64,000 nucleotides of DNA from Bremerella volcania (GTDB lineage Bacteria; Planctomycetota; Planctomycetia; Pirellulales; Pirellulaceae): NCBI RefSeq assembly GCF_007748115.1, contig NZ_CP036289.1, positions 5,394,001-5,458,000 of the forward strand. Direction: 5' to 3'. Of the stretch, positions 1 through 9,081 are shown piece by piece. Numbering within the stretch: the first letter of the stretch is position 1; the number at the start of each line of letters is the position of its first letter. The notes under the pieces were generated by a model. The model saw nothing but the letters and a program-made list of their open reading frames with translations. It was not told where the DNA came from and made no database searches. Made by a program: the position numbers and the translations under genes.

Positions 1-3000
1 GAACTGACCGTGACGCGCGTCTCGGTGAATGGCCAGATCCTGGACAACCTCGACCTGCATGAAACCCCGGAAGGCAAGCAGTCGCTGATCATTCCTCAGG
101 CCGTTTTCACCATGGGAGAAACGGCGGCGATATCCGTGCAAGGACTAACGCCTATTACGATCGGGGATTATTCTCGCATCGACCTTCCAATCATCAGTAT
201 CTCTTCGCAGCCGACAGAATCGCATGTCGTCGCTGTGCAGTTGGATGAGGGGATCAACCTTTCATTTTGCACGCTCAAGAACGCTCAACAGGTTGAATTC
301 GTCCCGCACAATTCGCTGGGCCGATCCAACCTTAAGTTTCGACTCTTCGACGAATCGGCTCAGATCGGCCTGCAACTTTTCCGCCGGCAAAGCAAGCTGC
401 GCATGTCGATGGGGCACAAGTCGACCGTCAACGATTTGATGATTCAATCGGACAGCGTGATTCACTTACTCGAGCGGGATGATCCGACAGACCACCTTGA
501 GTTGCCACTTTCACCAGGCTGGCAAACTGAATCGGTTCAGCGATTTCCTGAAGGCACGGCCGTTCGCTGGGAAGAAACGACGCGCGATCGGCAGCGTCTG
601 CTTAGGATTGAAGACGTGGCCGAGATGGTCGACTTCCAGATCACACTGCGTCGTACCCGCGAGAATGACTTTGGAAATCTGAAAATCGCAGACTTTCGTC
701 CCTTTGATTTCCCTCCCGGAATTGGCCACGTCGAATGGCTCTCGGTGAAGCCTGCTCCGGGTTTCGATCTTCAACTCGAACCAGAAGGCCTGGTTGCCCG
801 GCAGTTGATCGCGGAAGCTCCCGTCGATATCCAGCGAATGTTCGGCACCAAGTGGCAAATACCGGCGTTTGAGATTCGTGGGAGATCCGACCTGCAGCAC
901 TTGACTCGGGTTACCCGGAAACGGGCGACCTACGATGCCGAAATCGACGTACAGATAACGGCCAGCGAGACGTCGACACGTCGCCAGGCAGCCATCCGCT
1001 TAAGCGGGACCGGTCTATTGCCTGAGACCATCTTCGTTTGGTCGACGCAGCCTTGGTCCGAGGAGGTTGCGTGGACCACCCCCAACCTCGCCCAGATTCG
1101 CTGGACGGCCATCACCACTTCCGCGGGTGAAGGTCCTAATCAGCGCGACCCCTATTACATCTATGAGCTACGACCGCCATCGGATAGTTCGTTCCCGTTG
1201 ATCTTGCGCGGGAAGTTCCCCGTGGTCGATGAACAATTCTCCGATCCGCTTTTGCTTGCCGTTCCTTCCGCGGAAGCCCAGTCGGGCGTGCTTACGCTGA
1301 CCACACCTGAGACCTGCCGCCTGACAGTCGATCCGGTGTTGATGCGCAAGATCTATCTCGATTCCGATTTGGATACCTCGTCCGAAGTCACGCGGCTTGA
1401 ATACCGCCCGGACGAAATCCGACGTTTGGCCGAGAACATCTCGCAATTGGTTACCTGTCAGTGGCAAGGTGCCCAACCGTTGCCAGGTATTTTCTCTACC
1501 AAAGCCAACCATTGCATCAGCATCGAGAACGATGGCCGACAGCGCATGAATTCGGTTTGGACGATCGTCAGCCAAAGTTCGTCGAAAGCCATTTTCGAGC
1601 TGCCGGAAGGAGCCCAGGTCGATCTGATTCAATGGAACGGAGAACCTTGGACGCTGTGGAAACAAAACGGACAAACCGTTGAAGTGGATGTGCCTGAGGC
1701 CGTATCTTCCGCCCAACTTGAAATGCACTACCATACCAACCCAGGCTCTATTTCGATGATTCGTTCCGTCTCGCCGAAATTTGCAATGGCGGAGTTCCCG
1801 ACCTCGACCGAAGAACAAGAGTTCGCCCTGGGAAGTCTGGTGCAACAGGTCAAATACCCTAGCCCCCGCTGGTCCACGTTTGGGGATCGCATTCGCAACG
1901 GACTGTGGTCCGGTCTTTTCCAAGCCGATCTGATTTCGAGCCATCAACCTGCCAAGACTGCTGACGCGGAAGCCTTTCCTTTTCCCTCGGGATCGATTTG
2001 GGTGGTTCATCGCGTTTCTCTGTTAATGGCCAGTCTCACGTTCCTCATGGCCGCACTGTTTATTGGGGGCTATGGGTTTCTGAAGATGCCACGATCGTTC
2101 TGCGTCGTGTTGCTGACGTTGCTCGTGCTGGTGCCGTGGCTGCCGGACGTTATGGCTCCTTTGACGTCGGCCTGTTTTTTGGGCCTCATTTTGGGTGGCC
2201 TTGGATCCTATTTGCTGATTCCTCCCGCAGAAGCCAGCTGGAAGTATTCGACCGGTTCGACCGTCACCGTAACGAGCTTGGTGCTGGCGCTCACGCTAAG
2301 TTGGCTCGGCCAGGGTGCGTCGCCCACCATGGCGCAAGACCCGATGACCGACTCCACGGCGAAACCAACCGTCTACCCGGTTCTCATTCCGATGGATACA
2401 GACCGGAAACCGGTGGGGCAAGCCTATCTTCCATTGCCGCTGTACGAACGTCTGAGTGATTTGTCCGACCAACCAGCAGACGTCATTCCGCTCTGGATCG
2501 TCGAAGGCATGCGTTACGAGTTTTCGCTTGTTGACTCACTCGAGTTGACGCCTGAGATGAACGTCACGACCCATATTGAACTGGTCACGACAAAGGCCAA
2601 TCAAACAATCCGTCTCCCTTTTGACTCGCAGCTTGGAACAGGACTGGATACGGCCGTCGATCAAGTCGGAACCATTGCCGACACAGGCAGTATTCTGCCC
2701 AATCCATTTGATGCTGACGAGAAGGAACTGGTCCTTTCGATCAAGGAAATGGGACATCACACGATCGTGATCAATAGCAGTGTCCCGATGCAGCAAAGCG
2801 ATAGCAGACCTCTGAATCTGCACATTGATACGCCTTCCATGGCGAACACTGCCGTCATCATTGCCGATTCGATGCAATTGGGTTCTCCTTTGATTCGCTT
2901 CAGCGATCGAGAGGTCTCCATCGAAGCTTCGAGTATCCGCCAAACCATTCCGCTGGGCACTGTGACGGGGTTCGACCTGGAGTGGAAGTCCTCGGAACTC

Positions 3001-5595
3001 CAATCCACCTTTGAATTCCGTGAATTGGATCTGCTCGAGTTCAATGACGAGAATGTCCAACTTCGTGTGCGACTCGATTTGACGAGCCGCCCCACAGAAA
3101 TTGGGCCCATCCTTCTGGCGGTCGACTCACGTCTTACGCTAGATATGCAGCAGGCCCTGGGCTGGACCGCGGAAGTCAAATCGACGAGCCTCTCCTCCTC
3201 GACACGTACCTACGCCATTCATCTGCTCGACGGTGACACGCTGGTCCAACAAGTCGACCTCCGGTTCTCGCTGGAAGGGGCGCAACAGGTGGGTCAGCTT
3301 CGTTTTCCCAACGTCGAAGTCATCAATGGATTGCTCCAGCGGCGGTGGGTAGCGGTCGCCGCGACAAGTCAATTGCAGGTGCAAAGCCAGGCACAATCGC
3401 GCGTCAGCATCCTCTCTCAGGAAGAATTCCTGAGAGAGTGGGATGAAGACGAACCACGCTTTCGCTTTGCCGTGGCAGTGGGCACCTCAGAGCCGTTGGA
3501 TTGGCTCATTTCGACGCGACCTATCGCAACACGGGGCAATGCCGACCTGCGATATCGCTTGAAGTTCGATGAGGATGGCTACGATTTCGACATCAAAGCA
3601 CAAATCGAGACCTACTCGGGCAAGCCGAAGCAATACGTCGTCGAAATTATGCCAGGTTGTGAAGTCGAATCGGTTCAATACCTGGTAGATGGGCTGTTGC
3701 GACCGATCCAATGGCACTACGACTTGGAAACTGGAGAGTTGGGGGTCTTGCTGTTAACCGATATCAGCGGGCTTCAGGAACTAGCGATCAATGGAAGAAA
3801 CTGGCTTTCTTCGAAAATTCACGATGTGAAGTTGCCTCCCATCAAGATTCGAGAAGTTCACACGCAGTCAAGCCGCATGCAGATACTACGAGATCAATCG
3901 GTGCTGGTCCGCACTCCCAGCACAATGAACCTGATTCCTATACAGGAAGAGGTCTCGGAGCCAAGTAACGACCAGATCGTCAACGTCGGGATTTGGCAGT
4001 TAGTCGATCCGGCCCTTCCGCTTGAGTGGCAGGTTCATCCCAATAACGTAGTGATATCCAGCGATCTGCTGACGGTTGTCAACCGAACCGATAGCCAATG
4101 GCGGCTGAAATGGGTCGGCAAAATCGACATTCGCAGTGGCAGTGTTGGCTATCTCCAATGGTTGGTACCCAAGGAAATCGAATTAGACGTCACTTCGATC
4201 GAAGGGTTTGACGTCACCTCCCGACTCCTCCCCGAGGAGTCCGCCTACGTTTATACCCTTATCCCCCGGTCGCCCTTGCCCAGTTCCTTCTCGTTCGAGT
4301 GGCTGGGAACCCTTAAAACCACGCCCGGCAGACGCATCTCTTTTTCGCCGATTCGATTGATTGGCCAACACCGCGTGAGCCAATGGGTGGCCGTGCCACG
4401 TGAAGTGGACGACCAGGAAGTCCTGTGGTTGTCGCAGGCGCTGCGTCCAACAACCGTGTCTGGTCGCTGGCTGATTGCGAACACGCCCGAAACATACCAA
4501 CTGCTCAATGCCACTCGGCCTGATTACTTGTGCCAGATGATGCAGCGAGCCAACCCCACCGGCAACCCAGCGGTGAGCGGCCTGGAAACGACCATCCAGA
4601 TCGACTCCGCTGGAAGAGCCATTGGCCTAACACGCATCGCCGTCCTTCCCCAAGGCAATAACGCCGTCGAGTTTAAGATCCCTCACAAGGTCGAAGTCCT
4701 TGGCATCGCGGTCGATTTCGATCGTCAACGCCATATTGAGCAACAAGGCGAACACATCGTTCGGGTTCCCTTGAAGTCGAACAGTCTTCCCCAGATGGTA
4801 GAGATTGCTTTCTCTTCGCAATTGGCTCCCGGCCAAGATCAACTCCACGAGTTAGAACGTCCGGCCTTGAACTTTACGGTCAAGGGGGAAGAGTTGCTAC
4901 GGGTTTCCCTACCGTCGCAGTGGGTACTCGAAAACGCACCCCACCTCGACCGCATGGCCTGGAGTCGCGATCAGGTTACGTCCGCATTTCAGTTGAAGGG
5001 CGCGTCGCGAGATGCACAGTCCGGACTCTCAACGGCAGAGATCCAGCGTTGGGACAAACTACGTATGGAGCAGGCCTTCGCTGCGATCTCTCAATTTCAA
5101 GAGATGCTCCGCAAACGAGGCGAGACGCCTGACAACACTCGAGACATTGTCACGAAGTTGCTGGGAGACAACGCGACAGAAGTGGAGTCGTGGGCCGTTT
5201 CCCCGAGCACCGAGAAAAGGTTGGCTTACGAAACGTTTTATAGTTCCGCCGAAGGTTCTGGCGATCGTTTCAACTACTATCGACTTTCCCCGCCTTCCAG
5301 CCCCCTTTCGATCCGGGAATCCTCACCCTTGTCGTATTCGTACTGGCCTCCGATTATGACGAGCCTGCTGGCCTTGGGTGCGATCGGGCTACTGTTGGCA
5401 ACTCCCCCGCTTCTGGCCCAAAAGGCTCATCATGCACGAGATTGGATGAGTCGTAATCCACAGGTTTGCGGTGTATTGGCCGGACTATTCTGGTGGCTAT
5501 TCCTTCCGCCTCACTTTATCGGGTTGCTGTTGATCGCGATGGTTGTGTGGGCTTCGCTTCCTTTCCGAGCCAGTGCCCTTTTAGGGCGAAGTTAG
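1..5595 (+). CDS. Giant multi-pass membrane protein of unknown function (5' end outside window)
   Basis: The frame is open from base 1, so the gene almost certainly begins upstream; the first possible start inside the window is a GTG at 10, which has no ribosome binding site I can see. At least 1,861 residues. Counted from that GTG, a long beta-rich, non-repetitive N-terminal part (to about 660) is followed by four hydrophobic segments (about 664-768), then a second long soluble beta-rich part (about 770-1770), then two more hydrophobic segments near the C-terminus (about 1779-1800 and 1818-1852). The fourth segment ends in ASPTMAQD, which resembles a signal-peptidase site and suggests the part after it lies outside the cytoplasm. 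I do not recognise the family. Long proteins of this layout are typical planctomycete-specific hypotheticals and may belong to the cell envelope, but that is inference. The next gene is 248 bases downstream and looks unrelated. Confidence 0.85.
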   Translation, partial: ELTVTRVSVNGQILDNLDLHETPEGKQSLIIPQAVFTMGETAAISVQGLTPITIGDYSRIDLPIISISSQPTESHVVAVQLDEGINLSFCTLKNAQQVEFVPHNSLGRSNLKFRLFDESAQIGLQLFRRQSKLRMSMGHKSTVNDLMIQSDSVIHLLERDDPTDHLELPLSPGWQTESVQRFPEGTAVRWEETTRDRQRLLRIEDVAEMVDFQITLRRTRENDFGNLKIADFRPFDFPPGIGHVEWLSVKPAPGFDLQLEPEGLVARQLIAEAPVDIQRMFGTKWQIPAFEIRGRSDLQHLTRVTRKRATYDAEIDVQITASETSTRRQAAIRLSGTGLLPETIFVWSTQPWSEEVAWTTPNLAQIRWTAITTSAGEGPNQRDPYYIYELRPPSDSSFPLILRGKFPVVDEQFSDPLLLAVPSAEAQSGVLTLTTPETCRLTVDPVLMRKIYLDSDLDTSSEVTRLEYRPDEIRRLAENISQLVTCQWQGAQPLPGIFSTKANHCISIENDGRQRMNSVWTIVSQSSSKAIFELPEGAQVDLIQWNGEPWTLWKQNGQTVEVDVPEAVSSAQLEMHYHTNPGSISMIRSVSPKFAMAEFPTSTEEQEFALGSLVQQVKYPSPRWSTFGDRIRNGLWSGLFQADLISSHQPAKTADAEAFPFPSGSIWVVHRVSLLMASLTFLMAALFIGGYGFLKMPRSFCVVLLTLLVLVPWLPDVMAPLTSACFLGLILGGLGSYLLIPPAEASWKYSTGSTVTVTSLVLALTLSWLGQGASPTMAQDPMTDSTAKPTVYPVLIPMDTDRKPVGQAYLPLPLYERLSDLSDQPADVIPLWIVEGMRYEFSLVDSLELTPEMNVTTHIELVTTKANQTIRLPFDSQLGTGLDTAVDQVGTIADTGSILPNPFDADEKELVLSIKEMGHHTIVINSSVPMQQSDSRPLNLHIDTPSMANTAVIIADSMQLGSPLIRFSDREVSIEASSIRQTIPLGTVTGFDLEWKSSELQSTFEFRELDLLEFNDENVQLRVRLDLTSRPTEIGPILLAVDSRLTLDMQQALGWTAEVKSTSLSSSTRTYAIHLLDGDTLVQQVDLRFSLEGAQQVGQLRFPNVEVINGLLQRRWVAVAATSQLQVQSQAQSRVSILSQEEFLREWDEDEPRFRFAVAVGTSEPLDWLISTRPIATRGNADLRYRLKFDEDGYDFDIKAQIETYSGKPKQYVVEIMPGCEVESVQYLVDGLLRPIQWHYDLETGELGVLLLTDISGLQELAINGRNWLSSKIHDVKLPPIKIREVHTQSSRMQILRDQSVLVRTPSTMNLIPIQEEVSEPSNDQIVNVGIWQLVDPALPLEWQVHPNNVVISSDLLTVVNRTDSQWRLKWVGKIDIRSGSVGYLQWLVPKEIELDVTSIEGFDVTSRLLPEESAYVYTLIPRSPLPSSFSFEWLGTLKTTPGRRISFSPIRLIGQHRVSQWVAVPREVDDQEVLWLSQALRPTTVSGRWLIANTPETYQLLNATRPDYLCQMMQRANPTGNPAVSGLETTIQIDSAGRAIGLTRIAVLPQGNNAVEFKIPHKVEVLGIAVDFDRQRHIEQQGEHIVRVPLKSNSLPQMVEIAFSSQLAPGQDQLHELERPALNFTVKGEELLRVSLPSQWVLENAPHLDRMAWSRDQVTSAFQLKGASRDAQSGLSTAEIQRWDKLRMEQAFAAISQFQEMLRKRGETPDNTRDIVTKLLGDNATEVESWAVSPSTEKRLAYETFYSSAEGSGDRFNYYRLSPPSSPLSIRESSPLSYSYWPPIMTSLLALGAIGLLLATPPLLAQKAHHARDWMSRNPQVCGVLAGLFWWLFLPPHFIGLLLIAMVVWASLPFRASALLGRS

Positions 5596-5843
5596 CGAAA
5601 CAGGAGGACTATTCTACGCTGTTTAACAGCTAGCGTCCCGTGCATCTATCTCGTGGGGCAATGCGGTTTCTTTCGGCTTGGCACATTTCACCAATTCTGA
5701 TAGGTTACCGCTTCCTCAGACAGACAATCCGAGCCGGTTGTGAGGAGGATGCCTTTCCAGAATTGACGCGAACGGCAACCAAACAATTGGCATTAAACGC
5801 TCTCGGCTAAAAACAGCTTTGGCTATTTCGGAAGGAGTCCGGC

Positions 5844-6359
5844 ATGAGTCAAATTAGTCAACGAACTTTACCTGTTCATATCCGCTGGATGATTCGACGC
5901 GATATGCAAGAGGTACTCGATATTGAAAGCCTCAGCTTCGAATACGCCTGGAGCGAAGAAGAGTTCGTCAAATGCCTTCGCGAACGCAACTGCATTGGCA
6001 TGGTTGCCGAACACGAAGACCGCATTGCCGGCTATATGATCTACGAGATTCTCAACACGCGTCTCCATCTGTTGAATCTGGCCGTCGCTCCTTCGATGCG
6101 ACGCGCAGGGGTTGGTCGCCAGATGATTGGTAAACTGGTTTCCAAGTTGACCCATCGCCGACGGCGTCAGATCCTTCTGGAAGTCCGAGAAACGAACCTG
6201 GAAGCTCAGAAGTTTTTCCGCAGCCTCGATTTCAAAGCGATTTCGCTGCTGCGTGACTTCTACGAAGACACCACCGAAGACGCCTACCTGATGCAGTATA
6301 AGCAGCTCGAATCCGGCGGATACACTCCGGTCAATCGAATCGCACGTCTGGCCAGCTAG
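5844..6359 (+). CDS. rimI: RimI-like ribosomal-protein-alanine N-acetyltransferase (GNAT)
   Basis: A 171-residue GNAT acetyltransferase. The acetyl-CoA binding signature is seen as LAVAPSMRRAGVGRQMI around residues 80-95, the usual V-x-P-x-x-R-x-x-G-x-G pattern, followed by the family-typical LEVRETNLEAQKFFRSLDF. RimI acetylates the N-terminal alanine of ribosomal protein S18; related enzymes modify other cytosolic proteins, so the substrate is inferred. The ATG at 5844 is preceded by GGAAGGAG at good spacing. The stop overlaps by four bases the 3' end of the convergent phosphoesterase gene. Length is slightly above the usual 150-160 because of a short basic C-terminal extension. Confidence 0.85.
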   Translation: MSQISQRTLPVHIRWMIRRDMQEVLDIESLSFEYAWSEEEFVKCLRERNCIGMVAEHEDRIAGYMIYEILNTRLHLLNLAVAPSMRRAGVGRQMIGKLVSKLTHRRRRQILLEVRETNLEAQKFFRSLDFKAISLLRDFYEDTTEDAYLMQYKQLESGGYTPVNRIARLAS

Positions 6360-6838
6360 ACCTCGACGATCTCATGATGCATCGTCATCAGATCGACGAT
6401 GGCGATCGTATGGCGGACGGCGCGAAAGAGTGCTCCCGGGTTGAGAGCCAGCGTGTGCCCAACCTGCCGCACGTTCACCTGGTGAGTATGACCGGAGCAG
6501 ACCAGGTCATACTCTTCGCTGCGGATCATTCGCATCAGCAGCGCCGGGTCGTCTCCATGAGTCATTCCGATCCGGCGGCCCCCAAGCTCGATGTCGGCAA
6601 CTTTGCCATAATAGCGGCCCCCCCTTGCTTCGATCTCTTCTTGGATCACACTTCGACTATCGTCCGTGTTTCCGTAGACATAGTGGGTAGGCCACTGAGA
6701 GAAAATCTCGACCACGCCTGTACTCCCGATGTCACCGCAATGCAAAACGTGCTCTACTGAGAACGTTTCCAGCATATACGCGGCCGACTGGGCGAAACGG
6801 CTGTGCCCGTGCGTGTCGCTTACGATTCCAATTTGCAC
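6356..6838 (-). CDS. YfcE/MJ0936-type metallophosphoesterase
   Basis: About 160 residues. All metal-binding blocks of the small calcineurin-like phosphodiesterase family are visible in order: SDTHGH, HCGDIG, GNTDD, THGDDP and SGHTHQ. Such enzymes hydrolyse phosphodiesters with two metal ions (commonly Mn); the natural substrate is usually unknown. I placed the start at the GTG whose complement is 6836-6838, because the protein there begins QIGIVSDTHG as in the family and AGGGGG stands just upstream. A longer open frame to 6967 exists but adds about 43 residues with no family resemblance. The 3' end overlaps rimI convergently by four bases. The 5' end is close to or overlaps the divergent acyltransferase gene. 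Confidence 0.85.
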   Translation of the reverse strand: MQIGIVSDTHGHSRFAQSAAYMLETFSVEHVLHCGDIGSTGVVEIFSQWPTHYVYGNTDDSRSVIQEEIEARGGRYYGKVADIELGGRRIGMTHGDDPALLMRMIRSEEYDLVCSGHTHQVNVRQVGHTLALNPGALFRAVRHTIAIVDLMTMHHEIVEV

Positions 6839-7645
6839 TCTGTACCCCCTAATCCCGATCAAGAATTGAACGTTTTGTTGGTACTCGGCCTGGTAGCATC
6901 CACCTTTCTGGTGGTAATTACCGTGCTTTGGCTGTTCGCTCGCCGTACAGAGTACACCATAATCCAATTTCTTCTCGATCGCACGGCTTTTATCTTATTG
7001 CGATTCCTTTGGCATACTAAGGCCCCCTGCGGACTCCCGCTATCGAGGGACCAAGGCGCGGTCATCGTCGCGAACCATCACAGTAGCGTCGACCCATTCT
7101 TCATCCATCTAGCAGCCAAACGAAGAGTCCGCTGGTTCGTGGCCCGGGAATTCTTTGCCAACTGGTTTTTCGGCTGGTTTTTGAACGAGACCGGCGCCAT
7201 CCCCACACGTCGCGGGGGAATCGACAATGCATCGGTTCGCGAAGCCGTAAAACTGCTCCAAGAAGGAAAGTGGGTCGGGGTCCTGCCGGAAGGGCGAATC
7301 AATACCTCGGACCAGTTCATGATGCCCGTTCGACCTGGCGCCGCCCTGCTGGCTCGCAGAGCAAACGTACCGATCCTTCCCGTCTACATCGAAGGGGCCC
7401 CGTACAACAAGACGGTAACCAGCCCCTTCTTCATGCCCGCCCAGGTTACGATCACCGTTGGCGAGTTGATTTACCCCAATGACTTTGAATCCGACCAGGC
7501 AATGATCGTTGCCGCGGTGAAAGCGATCGCCCAACTCGCCGACCAAACTGACTACGAGCCAACCCTGGCCGGTAAGAACTGGAAACCAACCCCTGAAGAG
7601 TTGGCACAGAATCAGCAATCTCCCGAGGACGACCCCTCGGAGTAA
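6803..7645 (+). CDS. PlsC-like 1-acyl-sn-glycerol-3-phosphate acyltransferase
   Basis: Up to 280 residues. An N-terminal hydrophobic segment (about 24-46) is followed by the acyltransferase motifs: NHHSSVDPFF (the catalytic H-x4-D), TGAIPTRRGG, VLPEGRIN (normally FPEGTRS) and VPILPVYIEG. The predicted activity is acylation of lysophosphatidic acid at the inner membrane for phospholipid synthesis. The C-terminus is charged and Pro/Gln/Glu-rich. The start is uncertain: the GTG at 6803 lies inside the divergent phosphoesterase gene, so a TTG at 6866, 6875 or 6878 just before the hydrophobic segment is at least as likely. The 3' end overlaps the convergent ATP-grasp gene by 34 bases. The altered PEG motif leaves substrate specificity open. 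Confidence 0.82.
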   Translation: MPVRVAYDSNLHSVPPNPDQELNVLLVLGLVASTFLVVITVLWLFARRTEYTIIQFLLDRTAFILLRFLWHTKAPCGLPLSRDQGAVIVANHHSSVDPFFIHLAAKRRVRWFVAREFFANWFFGWFLNETGAIPTRRGGIDNASVREAVKLLQEGKWVGVLPEGRINTSDQFMMPVRPGAALLARRANVPILPVYIEGAPYNKTVTSPFFMPAQVTITVGELIYPNDFESDQAMIVAAVKAIAQLADQTDYEPTLAGKNWKPTPEELAQNQQSPEDDPSE

Positions 7646-8778
7646 ATGATCTCTTCCAAAAGTTCCTGATTCACTCGCAATGCTTCTTCGGCCAACGCTT
7701 CGCTCTTGGCATCGACGTACAACGTACAAACGGGGCTCCCGACGTCGATCGTCGTCCCCGGAATCGGAATGTCACCAATCTTTTGGTTGGTCAGATAACT
7801 TTCTTCGGTCAGAGAAAACGCCGCGTGAATGCCGCGTAGCATCCGATCGGTAAACTCAAGCCGCTTGGAGGCGTAAACGATCCTGACCCCACTCGACCAA
7901 TAAGCGAACCGCGGACTGAGTTTGACTTCGTCTTGAAGGCAGGCCTGCACATGACGCGGCATCAAGGGGTTTTCGCGCATCCGTTCATGCAGCGCCGTGG
8001 TCGCCGTCCAACGAGGATTGACTTCCAGCAACGTTGGTCGATCCGTTTGCAGAAAGTCGATTCCCCAGAGTCCTATCATCCCGGCTTCCTCATGAATGGC
8101 ATTCACGATGGGCTCAAGCGAGTTTGTTTCCGGCACACACAGGGAAACGGCACCCGCAAAGAGATACGGCAAAGGGGCCCCATACTGAGGTCCTATATGA
8201 AGCCGATTGACTCCCACGATTTGGCATCCCTGCATGGTTGACAACACCACGGCTGACATCGGCACCCCGGATAACTTCCGCTGAAGGTAGAAGCGGTGCG
8301 CCGACTTCGGCAAGGTACTCACCCTTTCAATATTCAAACCACCGGCCGAACGATACGGTTTGAGCAGCCACTGGTCGCTGGGCTGAGGATCGATCGGATT
8401 GTAGGCCGGATCGTGAATGCGGTGCGTTTCCGGGAATTCAAATCCATGTCGTTTCGCCAGGCCGGCAAGCCAGAATGGATCGCGGACCATTCTCAGCGTT
8501 TCTGGCGAATTGCCCAACAACCGTTTCTCCCTGGCCATGCGTTCGATTAGCCGGGGATAGTTCTCGAGGCCTCCCGTGTAGCACCAGGCATCCACATCCG
8601 TATCCCGAAGCCATCGCCGGGCCGACCAGGGGTAATTGCGCAACGCCCTGACCTCGCCGATCTGCCCCAGGTCGTAGTCGGCAAACATGTCCGCCGCGAC
8701 GACCGAAAACCCGCCACGTACGAGCGATGCGGCCATGGCCCGGCAACTGGCGCCGATCAATCCGATTCGCTTTCCCAT
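7612..8778 (-). CDS. ATP-grasp family ligase, possible methanopterin-biosynthesis role
   Basis: 388 residues. The N-terminus GKRIGLIGASCRAMA reads as a Rossmann-like pre-ATP-grasp lobe. The central part has the ATP-grasp pattern, with LLKPYRSAGGLNIERV as the nucleotide-binding lysine/glycine loop, and WGIDFLQT plus LLEVNPRWTA as the metal-binding Asp/Glu/Asn block near residues 255-275. Enzymes of this fold form amide or ester bonds at the expense of ATP. It resembles the COG2232-type proteins, some of which sit in tetrahydromethanopterin clusters of methylotrophs. Because fae and an mtdC-like gene lie 2.5-5 kb away, a part in methanopterin cofactor synthesis is possible, but this is inference. 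The ATG start is at 8778. Its 3' end overlaps the acyltransferase gene. Confidence 0.78.
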   Translation of the reverse strand: MGKRIGLIGASCRAMAASLVRGGFSVVAADMFADYDLGQIGEVRALRNYPWSARRWLRDTDVDAWCYTGGLENYPRLIERMAREKRLLGNSPETLRMVRDPFWLAGLAKRHGFEFPETHRIHDPAYNPIDPQPSDQWLLKPYRSAGGLNIERVSTLPKSAHRFYLQRKLSGVPMSAVVLSTMQGCQIVGVNRLHIGPQYGAPLPYLFAGAVSLCVPETNSLEPIVNAIHEEAGMIGLWGIDFLQTDRPTLLEVNPRWTATTALHERMRENPLMPRHVQACLQDEVKLSPRFAYWSSGVRIVYASKRLEFTDRMLRGIHAAFSLTEESYLTNQKIGDIPIPGTTIDVGSPVCTLYVDAKSEALAEEALRVNQELLEEIIYSEGSSSGDC

Positions 8779-9081
8779 GCTTTACTCACGTTCGTGTCCA
8801 CATTCCGCGCAATCTGGAAGGTTTTTCCCGCCTCGCGATCAGGCGTAACCTACGTTTTTAATTAGCAAGGACACTCGTCATCTCTCTCCTTCAGAGAGGT
8901 TTACCGCAGAAAGCTGATCAGCACATGTTGCGAAAAAGCATCATTGGTCAGATGGAAGCGAACTCCCTAAATCTCGTTTCAGACCCTTTTAAATAGTTGG
9001 GTTGCCTCGAGCACGCCAGCACGAATTCCCTTCGGCTCGCCGCGATCCAACAAACTTCTTCCAAATCCCAGGAGAGAGTTT
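8779..9081. other. Intergenic region between divergent ATP-grasp and Tad/vWA genes
   Basis: About 300 bases between two divergently read genes, so it must carry promoters for both. I see a small hairpin (CTCTCT...AGAGAG near 8881-8897) and, just before the next gene, the ribosome binding site AGGAGAG at about 9070-9077. No open frame here resembles a protein. Confidence 0.5.
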
